Of a stretch of 39,368 nt of DNA, positions 1-7,525 are shown in pieces. Under the pieces are notes generated by a model, which was not told the DNA's origin, searched no databases, and saw nothing but the letters and a program-made list of their open reading frames with translations. The number at the start of each line of letters is the position of its first letter. The stretch's first letter is position 1. The DNA comes from Fulvivirga kasyanovii. GTDB taxonomy: Bacteria; Bacteroidota; Bacteroidia; Cytophagales; Cyclobacteriaceae. Both the position numbers and the translations under genes were made by a program. Location of the stretch: positions 1-39,368 of the forward strand of contig NZ_SMLW01000659.1 in NCBI RefSeq assembly GCF_009711405.1, in the 5' to 3' direction.

Positions 1-63
1 AACAACATCTAAAAAAGAACAGATTATTACCAACTATATCCAAGCAAAACTACAAAATTAAAA

Positions 64-101
64 CATTCAAAAATATAACACAAAAGGTTAATTTTTGAAT
101 G
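64..101 (-). terminator. AT-rich inverted repeat after the Fur gene, possible terminator
   Basis: A perfect 11-bp inverted repeat (CATTCAAAAAT at 64-74, ATTTTTGAATG at 91-101) encloses a 16-nt spacer, starting about 30 bp past the Fur-family stop codon. Read on the minus strand it is followed by a T-rich stretch, as expected for a weak intrinsic terminator. The stem is AT-rich, so an operator for a gene left of the window is also possible. Nothing else is recognisable in bases 1-132. Confidence 0.4.
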
Positions 102-132
102 CACAAAATAGGAACCAATATAACAATATTAA

Positions 133-540
133 TCAGTTACATTGGTCACAAACACCCTGAATTAACAAGTTTTTTTGATGGGCTTTAAACCCGGCCGGAA
201 GGTTGATATCAGGAATCTGAATTTTATCGAGGCACTGTGTATGACCGCACTGCTCACACTTAAAGTGTACGTGCTCGTGGTTATGTTCTTCCTTTGAACA
301 TTCATTGCAGAGGGCATATTTGGTAACGCCCTCATCATCAAGAACCTTGTGGATCAATCCTTTGTCCAGGAAAGTCCTCAACGTACGGTATACTGTAACG
401 CGGTCAAAAGACTGGTCTACCTGATGCTCAATATCGGAGTGCGACAGGGCATGCTCATTGTTGAGAAGTAAAGTCAGGACCTCCGCTCTGCAAGGAGTAG
501 ATTTAAGCTTGAAATTATTCAGTACGTTTTTAAGGTCCAT
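133..540 (-). CDS. Fur-family metal-responsive transcriptional regulator
   Basis: A 135-residue protein of typical Fur/Zur/PerR length. The N-terminal half (about 1-80) is the winged helix, with the family signature DRVTVYRTL in the recognition helix. The C-terminal half has a His-rich segment (HNHEHVHF) followed by CEQC, and CDQC at the very C terminus, which together give the structural Zn(Cys)4 site seen in many Fur proteins. These features support metal-dependent DNA binding, but whether it senses Fe, Zn or peroxide cannot be read from the sequence. The gene starts 10 bp after the ABC exporter stop on the same strand, so the two are probably co-transcribed. Confidence 0.9.
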   Translation of the reverse strand: MDLKNVLNNFKLKSTPCRAEVLTLLLNNEHALSHSDIEHQVDQSFDRVTVYRTLRTFLDKGLIHKVLDDEGVTKYALCNECSKEEHNHEHVHFKCEQCGHTQCLDKIQIPDINLPAGFKAHQKNLLIQGVCDQCN

Positions 541-550
541 TTTTTAGTTT

Positions 551-2347
551 TTATGTTAATTGAAATTGAAGCCTTAACAGATAACTATATATACCCTCAT
601 CATAAGCGGATAGTTCCTCGTGGGTGCCTGTCTCTACTATTTCCCCGTCTTTAACCACAAATATGTTATCCACTTTCCTGATGGTTGCCAGTCTGTGGGC
701 GATTATGATCGTGGTCCGGTTTTTCATCAGTTCATCCAGCGCCTCCTGAACCAGCACTTCCGACTCAGCATCCAGCGAGCTGGTGGCCTCGTCGAGTATA
801 AGCAGTGCAGGATCCTTTAAAATAGCCCTAGCAATGGCTATACGCTGCCTCTGCCCTCCTGAAAGCTTAATGCCCCTGTCTCCTACAAGCGTATCAAACC
901 CTTCCGGAAAACTGGTGATAAACTCATAGGCGTTGGCTTTTCGGGCTGCCTCCTCAATCTCCTGAGTTGTAGCCTCTGGCTTACCATACGCTATGTTCTC
1001 TCGAATAGTACCGCCAAATAAAATCACCTCCTGTGGTACTATACCCACATTGCGCCGATAATAGCTCAGGTCATATTCATTCACATCGTGTCCGTCAACC
1101 AGTATGGTGCCGCCGGTAGCTTTATAAAACCTCATCAACAATTGGATGATAGTAGATTTACCCGCACCACTAGGCCCAACCAATGCAACCTTCTGGCCGG
1201 CACCAATATTTAAAGACAGATTTTTTAATACCTTGAGCTTCTTTCTGGAAGGATAGGCGAAGGACACATCGTTAAAAGTAATATCCCCTTGCAGCTTACC
1301 TTCACCAATTATGCCATGTGTGGTCTCTACGTCTTCATTGATAATCTCAAGCACACGTTCCGAGGCGCCTATGGCACGTTGAAGGTGCCCGTAAATATCT
1401 CCAAGGCCGGCTATTGAGCCTCCAATAAAAGTAGTATACAAAACAAAAGACAGGAGTCCGCCAATGGTCATAACATCATCGGCAACCAGATTGGCCCCAT
1501 ACCACATAACTCCTACTATGCCACCGAACAAAGCAAATATGACAAAAGAAATGAACGCGCCACGATACTTCGCAGCCCTTATCGCTGTATTTACTGTATC
1601 TTTCAGGGCTTTGCCATACCGGTTTATTTCTAACCCTTCATTGCTGTAGGCCTTAACAGTATTCACGGAGTGCAAGGTTTCTTCAACAACTACATTGGCT
1701 CCCGCAAGTTTATCCTGGGTAGACTTTGAAAGGTTTCTGATATATTTTCCAAAAAAGAGGGCTGCTATAACAAGTATGGGGAATGTTGCCAACATGAATA
1801 CCGTAAGCTTTGGCGCGAGGTAAAGTATGATCCCTGTTCCTATTATTAAAGTGGCTATCTGCCGGAATAACTCTGCCAGTGTAACCGAGAAGGTATCCTG
1901 AAGCATGGAGACATCGGAAGTAATCCTGCTGATCAACTCACCGACTCTTCTGCTATCAAAAAATTTTACCGGCAGGGTTATCAGTTTGCTATAGGTGGCT
2001 AACCTCACATCAGCCATAGACCGCTCGCTGACCTGGGCAAACAGGTATACCCGAAAAAAAGAAAAAATACTTTGGGTCAGTAATACGCCTACCAGGGCGA
2101 GTGTAACATGGTTGATGCTGTTTAGTATCCAGGTTTCCCCACTGGCAATATCGATGAGCTTACCTGCCAAAAACGGAAAAGCCAGGAGAATGGTACTGCT
2201 AAAAAACAGACAGATCATACCAAGGATAAACAGCCCTTTATATGGCAGGGTGTACTTGAATATGCCTATTAACTTCTTAAAGTTAGTTTTGTTGAGCTTT
2301 CTTTTTTCCTCAGCACTCAGAGGGTCTTTTCCTCTTCTTTTCGCCAT
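551..2347 (-). CDS. ABC exporter, fused permease-ATPase (MsbA/lipid-type)
   Basis: A 598-residue half-transporter. Residues 35-330 form a six-helix type-1 exporter membrane domain with the QDTFSVTLAELFRQ region typical of this class, and 350-598 form the nucleotide-binding domain. The Walker A motif GPSGAGKST is at 391-399, the Q-loop at VPQE, the signature LSGGQ at 495-499, Walker B LILDEATSSLD at 516-526 and the H-loop at IIAHRL. All ATPase residues are intact. It should work as a homodimer in the inner membrane and export a lipid or other hydrophobic substrate, but the substrate is not evident. It is the first gene of a two-gene operon with the Fur-family regulator, which hints at metal- or redox-linked expression. 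Confidence 0.93.
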   Translation of the reverse strand: MAKRRGKDPLSAEEKRKLNKTNFKKLIGIFKYTLPYKGLFILGMICLFFSSTILLAFPFLAGKLIDIASGETWILNSINHVTLALVGVLLTQSIFSFFRVYLFAQVSERSMADVRLATYSKLITLPVKFFDSRRVGELISRITSDVSMLQDTFSVTLAELFRQIATLIIGTGIILYLAPKLTVFMLATFPILVIAALFFGKYIRNLSKSTQDKLAGANVVVEETLHSVNTVKAYSNEGLEINRYGKALKDTVNTAIRAAKYRGAFISFVIFALFGGIVGVMWYGANLVADDVMTIGGLLSFVLYTTFIGGSIAGLGDIYGHLQRAIGASERVLEIINEDVETTHGIIGEGKLQGDITFNDVSFAYPSRKKLKVLKNLSLNIGAGQKVALVGPSGAGKSTIIQLLMRFYKATGGTILVDGHDVNEYDLSYYRRNVGIVPQEVILFGGTIRENIAYGKPEATTQEIEEAARKANAYEFITSFPEGFDTLVGDRGIKLSGGQRQRIAIARAILKDPALLILDEATSSLDAESEVLVQEALDELMKNRTTIIIAHRLATIRKVDNIFVVKDGEIVETGTHEELSAYDEGIYSYLLRLQFQLT

Positions 2348-2386
2348 TACTTTTTAATGATTATGCCTAATACAGCCTTTAATCCG

Positions 2387-2394
2387 CAAATCTA
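2387..2394 (-). promoter_or_regulatory. -7 box of the ABC exporter/Fur operon
   Basis: On the minus strand this reads TAGATTTG, a perfect match to the Bacteroidota -7 consensus TAnnTTTG. A TTAG lies 20 nt further upstream, near the expected TTTG/TTG -33 position. Transcription would start about 30 nt before the exporter ATG at 2347. Confidence 0.45.
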
Positions 2395-2480
2395 TCCAGA
2401 TAAAGCGTCTTAGACTAATTTATAAATAAAAATCCCGGAAGTAGGGTGCCTTAACCTTCTGCAATTTATTTTTTTTGGCC

Positions 2481-2488
2481 TAACTTTA
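2481..2488 (+). promoter_or_regulatory. Possible -7 box upstream of the universal stress protein gene
   Basis: TAACTTTA matches seven of eight positions of TAnnTTTG and ends 20 nt before the ATG at 2509. The -33 position holds only CTG instead of TTG. Closely similar TAACTTT boxes precede two other genes in this window at the same kind of distance (16265 and 16923). Confidence 0.35.
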
Positions 2489-2508
2489 GCGATCATAAAT
2501 TAAGACAT

Positions 2509-3420
2509 ATGTATCAGGTAAAAAGACTATTGGTAGGGCTGGACATGTCCGAAATGGATGAAAAGCTTCTTTCATATACTTCAGGATTAGTTAAGTTGTT
2601 TGGTGTGGAAATGGTCTATTTTCTACACGTGGCCAAATCACTGGATCTACCCAAAAAAGTGATTGAAAAGTATCCGGACCTTATGGCTCCGGTAGATGAA
2701 GCACTCGAAAGGGACATAACTGCCAAAGTGAAAAAACATTTTACTTCCGAATGTGAATACAAAGTAGAAGTAAGGGAAGGTAATGCCGAGGATAAAATAT
2801 TAAGATGGGCTGACCAGAAGGAGATTGACCTGGTGGTGATGGGAAGAAAGCGTGAATTGCGCGGTACGGGTGTACTTCCCGGTAGATTGGCTAAAACCGT
2901 ACATTGTTCTCTCTTACTGGTGCCTGAGAGCGCAACGGATAAAATAACGCGTATACTGGTGCCTGTAGATTTTTCCAAAACTTCTTCTATGGCCTTGGAC
3001 GAAGCCATTTTCATCAAAGAAGCTACAGGAGCTGAAATTATATTGCATAATTCTTACCGGGTACCGTCTGGCTACCACCTCAGTGGAAAGTCGTACGAAG
3101 AGTTTGGCGAAATCATGAAAAGCAATGCCTATGAAGATGCTGTTGAGTTTCTACAACGATCAGGTTTGAAAGCAAGTGATGTGACGATAGAACTCAATCT
3201 TGACGAAGATGACGATCCGGCCGAACTCTCATATGCAATGGCGGAGGAAAAAAATGCCGACCTTATCATTATCGGATCAAAAGGCAGGACTGGGCTGGCC
3301 TCTATTCTACTGGGAAGCGTAGCGGATAAAATGATTCAATACGACAGCAAAATCCCGCTTATGGTAGTAAAAGATAAAAAGGCCAACCTGGATTTTTTAC
3401 AGGCTTTGCTAAAGCTTTAG
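2509..3420 (+). CDS. Tandem universal stress protein (two UspA domains)
   Basis: A 303-residue cytoplasmic protein made of two UspA domains (about 1-145 and 146-290). The second domain carries the ATP-binding signature GSKGRTG followed by LLGSVADKM, that is G-x2-G-x9-G-S. In the first domain the equivalent GRKRELRGTGVLPGRLA is degenerate, so only the C-terminal domain is expected to bind nucleotide. This two-domain design is common in Bacteroidota, where such proteins respond to starvation or stress, but the partner is not known. The stop codon TAG (3418-3420) overlaps the stop codon of the convergent lipoprotein gene (3417-3419). Confidence 0.9.
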   Translation: MYQVKRLLVGLDMSEMDEKLLSYTSGLVKLFGVEMVYFLHVAKSLDLPKKVIEKYPDLMAPVDEALERDITAKVKKHFTSECEYKVEVREGNAEDKILRWADQKEIDLVVMGRKRELRGTGVLPGRLAKTVHCSLLLVPESATDKITRILVPVDFSKTSSMALDEAIFIKEATGAEIILHNSYRVPSGYHLSGKSYEEFGEIMKSNAYEDAVEFLQRSGLKASDVTIELNLDEDDDPAELSYAMAEEKNADLIIIGSKGRTGLASILLGSVADKMIQYDSKIPLMVVKDKKANLDFLQALLKL

Positions 3421-3995
3421 AGTTTAATCTCGGCTTTGACCTCAAAGTTTACGGAGTCTTTAAAGATCATCTTCTGTGTGCCTTTGATGGTGTACTTATG
3501 AAGTAAAGAAGAGCCTGTAAAGTCGTCGAAAATAAATTTTAAATTGCTGGTAGAGTGGTAAACAGGGTTGTTTTCAATGTATTCGGCCTCGAGTATTCTT
3601 AAATCATTCGGTGTATTCAAATAGTACAGCTTAAGATAAGGGACCTCCAGATCATCGGACACACCTGAGTATTCCTTAACTTTTAGATTACTATTTGGGT
3701 CATCGTACACTTTAACTTCATATGAGCCTTGTAAGGCAGGCTTATTGATATTTATTTTTTCTAATATCTGAAATTCACGGTCCCAGGCATCAAGACTGTC
3801 TGGGGCCACATTTCCTTCCGAAGATTTGCCTTGAACTTTGGCCCATTTGCTGATGCTGGCTTGTTTTTCGTAAAGAAGCTGCTTCTGCTGCTTCATTAAG
3901 CTGTCAGTATCAAAGTATACAGATACTGTTTTGTCTGGCTTCATTTGACATGAAGCCAGACTGATAAGTATAATAAGTATAAAAGTGTTTTTCAT
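3417..3995 (-). CDS. Small lipoprotein of unknown function, coupled to gpmI
   Basis: A 192-residue protein with a lipoprotein signal peptide: MKN, then a hydrophobic run, then lipobox LASC with Cys16 as lipidation site. The remainder is polar, mainly beta-strand by appearance, with no recognised domain. Its start codon overlaps the gpmI stop by one base (TAATG at 3993-3997 on the minus strand), so translation is probably coupled to the glycolytic gene. It is likely anchored in an envelope membrane facing the periplasm. A functional link to glycolysis is not implied by the sequence beyond this arrangement. Confidence 0.75.
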   Translation of the reverse strand: MKNTFILIILISLASCQMKPDKTVSVYFDTDSLMKQQKQLLYEKQASISKWAKVQGKSSEGNVAPDSLDAWDREFQILEKININKPALQGSYEVKVYDDPNSNLKVKEYSGVSDDLEVPYLKLYYLNTPNDLRILEAEYIENNPVYHSTSNLKFIFDDFTGSSLLHKYTIKGTQKMIFKDSVNFEVKAEIKL

Positions 3996-5515
3996 TAGAT
4001 CAGTATATCCCCCGTCATTTCTGTTGGCACCTGCACGCCCATCATCTTTAAAATGGTTGGAGCCAGATCACCTAGTTTACCATCTTTGACAGAACCTTTA
4101 AAGTCACTATCAACGAAAACACATGGTACAAGGTTGGTAGTATGTGCTGTATTTGGAGTGCCGTCGGGGTTGATCATGATGTCCGAATTGCCGTGGTCTG
4201 CGATAATAATAGTAGAGTAGCCATTTTCCAAAGCAGTCTCTGTAACCGCCTGGGCACAGCTATCAACAGTTTCACAGGCCTTAACTGCTGCCTCAAATAC
4301 ACCCGTATGCCCTACCATATCGGGGTTGGCAAAGTTCAGGCATATAAAGTCCGGTTCTTTGGTTTTAAGCTCAGCTATGATCTTGTCCCTGATATCTTTT
4401 GCACTCATTTCCGGCTGCAAGTCATAGGTAGCTACCTTTGGAGAAGGGCACAGGATGCGCTTCTCTCCTTTGAACTCACCTTCACGACCTCCTGAGAAAA
4501 AGAAGGTAACATGCGGGTATTTCTCGGTTTCTGCTATCCGGATCTGCTTCTTGTTGTTTCTTTCCAGTACCTCACCCAGTGTGTTTTGCAAATTATCTTT
4601 CTCGAAGATGACCTTTACGCCTTTAAAAGTATCATCATAGGTGGTCATGGTTACATAGTGCAGATCCAGTTTGTGCATGTTTTGCTCGTGGAAGTCTTTC
4701 TGGGTCAAAGCCTGGGTTATTTGCCTTCCACGGTCTGTTCTGAAGTTAAAACAGATCACCACATCACCATCTTCTATTTTGGCAATCGGCTGATTGGTTT
4801 CATCTACATGAACAATAGGTAATATAAATTCATCGGTTACATCCTCCATGTACGATTCCTTCACTGCCTTAAGTATGTCTCTGGCAGGCTTGCCCTCCCC
4901 GTTTACCATGAGGTCGTAAGCTTTTTTTACGCGCTCCCAGCGGTTGTCCCTGTCCATGGCATAATAGCGACCAACTACAGTTGCAATCTGGCCCGTGGTT
5001 TTCTCTGCATGTGCCTGAAGGTCTGTCAGGTATTTTTCACCGGCCTTGGGGTCAGTGTCCCGGCCATCAGTAAAAGCATGTATGTAAACTTTATCCAACC
5101 CTTTATCTCTGGCTATGGAGCACAGGCCCTTCACATGGTTAATGTGTGAGTGCACACCGCCATCAGAAACCAACCCTATAAAGTGGACTTTTTTGTTTTC
5201 CTTTTTAGCATAATCCAATGCATCGTTTAACACAGGGCTATCATCTATAGTGTGCTCTTCAAATGCTTTATTGATTTTTACCAGATCCTGATAAACTACT
5301 CTTCCGGCACCAATATTCATATGGCCTACTTCTGAATTTCCCATCTGCCCTTCCGGCAAACCAACTGCCAGGCCTGAGGCTTCAAGCTTACTGTGAGGGT
5401 ATTTATCCCATACAGAATCCATAAAAGGGGTGTTTGCCTTAGCAATAGCTGATATTTCAGGGTTTTGTCCTAAACCCCAACCATCCAGGATCATCAGAAG
5501 TACTTTCTTGTTCAT
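3995..5515 (-). CDS. gpmI: 2,3-bisphosphoglycerate-independent phosphoglycerate mutase
   Basis: A 506-residue cytoplasmic enzyme of normal family length that interconverts 3- and 2-phosphoglycerate in glycolysis and gluconeogenesis, using Mn2+ and a phosphoserine intermediate. The alkaline-phosphatase-superfamily metal site is visible: ILDGWG near residue 11, catalytic Ser61 in GQMGNSEVGHMN, SDGGVHSH around 117-124 in the transferase insert, GRDTDP at about 151, and the C-terminal metal ligands in ADHGNSD and NTAHTTNLVP. All key residues are present. It is followed with a one-base overlap by the small lipoprotein gene. Confidence 0.97.
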   Translation of the reverse strand: MNKKVLLMILDGWGLGQNPEISAIAKANTPFMDSVWDKYPHSKLEASGLAVGLPEGQMGNSEVGHMNIGAGRVVYQDLVKINKAFEEHTIDDSPVLNDALDYAKKENKKVHFIGLVSDGGVHSHINHVKGLCSIARDKGLDKVYIHAFTDGRDTDPKAGEKYLTDLQAHAEKTTGQIATVVGRYYAMDRDNRWERVKKAYDLMVNGEGKPARDILKAVKESYMEDVTDEFILPIVHVDETNQPIAKIEDGDVVICFNFRTDRGRQITQALTQKDFHEQNMHKLDLHYVTMTTYDDTFKGVKVIFEKDNLQNTLGEVLERNNKKQIRIAETEKYPHVTFFFSGGREGEFKGEKRILCPSPKVATYDLQPEMSAKDIRDKIIAELKTKEPDFICLNFANPDMVGHTGVFEAAVKACETVDSCAQAVTETALENGYSTIIIADHGNSDIMINPDGTPNTAHTTNLVPCVFVDSDFKGSVKDGKLGDLAPTILKMMGVQVPTEMTGDILI

Positions 5516-5596
5516 AAGCGCATTTTATACTGTTAAAGCGCAAAAAACGTTAATTTTAAGATGGTATTCAAAGCAATCGACCAAAAGTTATATCTA

Positions 5597-7525
5597 TTAT
5601 GTTTTATTGATCATTACTACTTTTTGTTTATCAGAGCGTGCTATCTTCTTGTAAAAACTGATAAGCTCTTCATAGATATCTTTTGAATAAGTACCTTTTT
5701 CCATCAACAAGGTTCGGGTATATATCAGCCTGGTACCATCTATAGTGATCTGGCTGGTATATTTGCCAAAGGAGGACTCCAATATGAGAGGCTCAGGAAC
5801 AAACTCCGGTACATAGCCTATGGGTAGGGTATAGATAATTGAATCTGTGTCATAATAGCTAAACTGCTTAACAATTGGTGTTTTTCTTTGCTCAAGCACC
5901 TCTGGAATGTAGGTGCTTTTATTATTGAGATTAGGACGAATAAACAATCTCTTCCCACTAATTGAAGCAAGCTTCTTTATCTCAAGTGAAGACTTTTGCT
6001 GTATCTCTGGCAAATCCTTTTCTATTAATTCGAACTTAAAATCCAGCAGATTAAATGACGAAATATCGGAATTCCTATATATCCACTTTTCCTGCTCTTC
6101 ATGTCCCTGCCTTAAGTAATAGTCCAGATTTCCATTTTCAATTTGAATACCCTTGTAGCTAACGGCCATATCAACGGTACCAGTACCCTCATCATCTATA
6201 CTTACCCGGGCTACAGTTATTTGTTGGTTTTGTTCGGGCTGATATGCCGGTGTACGTACAACCACCCCACCCTCTTCTGTAATTAAAAGCACTTCCCGGT
6301 CTGAGGTGAATTTGCCCAAGTACCCAAACGGATTGGTTTGACTTGTACACTCCAGCCAGATAGTATCATTTTTCATTGGTACGGCTAATATCGCATGATT
6401 GAAGGTACTATTGGCAAAACCTTTTTTCAGAGGCCTGGGGTACTGGCCAGCCTCAACAAGTACATAGTTTGATTTGATACCTGCGGCTTTCAACATTGCC
6501 TTTGTATAATTTGAAAGTGCTTTGCAATCACCATAACCTACATTATCGACGGTTATAGCTTCTATCGGTTGAAAGCCGCCTATACCAAGTTGCACGCTTA
6601 CATAGCGGGTGTTTTGTTGCAGATAGCTATAGATCCTTTTTACCTTCTCCTTTTCTGTTTGGGCATCTGCTACAAGTGCTTTGATCTTAGATATTGTTGC
6701 CTCAGGCAACTGATCACGGTTGGTATTGAGTGATTTTATCCATTTTCCAAAGTTACTCCAGTTCGTAAATTCCCCTGGGTATCCATCATACTCAAACCTG
6801 TGTGGGGTTGTGTAGATTACAGGTGTATAAAAAGTTATGTTCGTTCCAAATGGTTCGAATTGCACCGGCTTCAAGTGCTCAAATTGCCATTTTAGGCTTA
6901 CCTCAGTTCCACTAGTCTCTTTTACCGGCTCAGGAGCATTGTGTACTTCATAAAATGGGATCAATTCACCTGGCCCTGCCATTTCAAAAGAACTCTTTAA
7001 TACACCAATTTTCTCATCCGGCTGAACGACCCAATTAGGTGTCTGAAATAGATTTTTGTATTCTACTTCGTATTCAAATTCAACCGTATAGGGATATACC
7101 TTCCTTCTAAGGTCTGCTATTCTTACGCGGTTGTCCTCGAAAAGACTCACTTCAGAAATATTACTCCGATCTAAAAATTCGGACTTCTTCAAGTCTTCTA
7201 TCTCCTTGCCATGTTCATCATAGCATTTAGCTTTAAAAGAAACAATTGAGGAGGATTTATCATAATTAATACCTTTTATTCCAAGATTAGCAGCCTGTGG
7301 ATTAAGTATCGTGATCACTGTTCTTCTATGTAGAACTGTTTTGCGAAGACTATGAACCTGAAACCTCGCTTCATCACTTATCACTATTGCTTTAGCATTT
7401 TGCTTAATGCTGTCCGGAATATTTCTATTTAGAACATCTTGGCTCAAGGCCTGCCCGGTAAGCAGACCAAAACCAAGAATTAACAGGTGAATTTTATATT
7501 TTCTTAAGAACAATTTGCTCATCAT
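5597..7525 (-). CDS. DUF3857 / transglutaminase-like protein with intact catalytic Cys
   Basis: A 642-residue exported protein with a signal peptide ending near ALSQ (about residue 29). A DUF3857 beta domain occupies about 40-250, followed by a transglutaminase-like (papain-fold) domain at 270-400 and a C-terminal beta region. The putative triad is Cys334 in YGDCKALSN, His377 in FNHAIL and an acidic residue at Glu392 in WLECT, where Asp is usual. Its start lies inside the end of the upstream paralogue (32-bp overlap), so the two are co-transcribed and probably act together in the envelope. The substrate of this family is unknown. M2 is an equally good start. Confidence 0.85.
   Translation of the reverse strand: MMSKLFLRKYKIHLLILGFGLLTGQALSQDVLNRNIPDSIKQNAKAIVISDEARFQVHSLRKTVLHRRTVITILNPQAANLGIKGINYDKSSSIVSFKAKCYDEHGKEIEDLKKSEFLDRSNISEVSLFEDNRVRIADLRRKVYPYTVEFEYEVEYKNLFQTPNWVVQPDEKIGVLKSSFEMAGPGELIPFYEVHNAPEPVKETSGTEVSLKWQFEHLKPVQFEPFGTNITFYTPVIYTTPHRFEYDGYPGEFTNWSNFGKWIKSLNTNRDQLPEATISKIKALVADAQTEKEKVKRIYSYLQQNTRYVSVQLGIGGFQPIEAITVDNVGYGDCKALSNYTKAMLKAAGIKSNYVLVEAGQYPRPLKKGFANSTFNHAILAVPMKNDTIWLECTSQTNPFGYLGKFTSDREVLLITEEGGVVVRTPAYQPEQNQQITVARVSIDDEGTGTVDMAVSYKGIQIENGNLDYYLRQGHEEQEKWIYRNSDISSFNLLDFKFELIEKDLPEIQQKSSLEIKKLASISGKRLFIRPNLNNKSTYIPEVLEQRKTPIVKQFSYYDTDSIIYTLPIGYVPEFVPEPLILESSFGKYTSQITIDGTRLIYTRTLLMEKGTYSKDIYEELISFYKKIARSDKQKVVMINKT

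Noticed and set aside
3417-3420. Overlapping stop codons of convergent genes as a sign of frameshift
   Set aside because: Both proteins end at plausible places and the overlap is only 4 bp, which is common in compact genomes.
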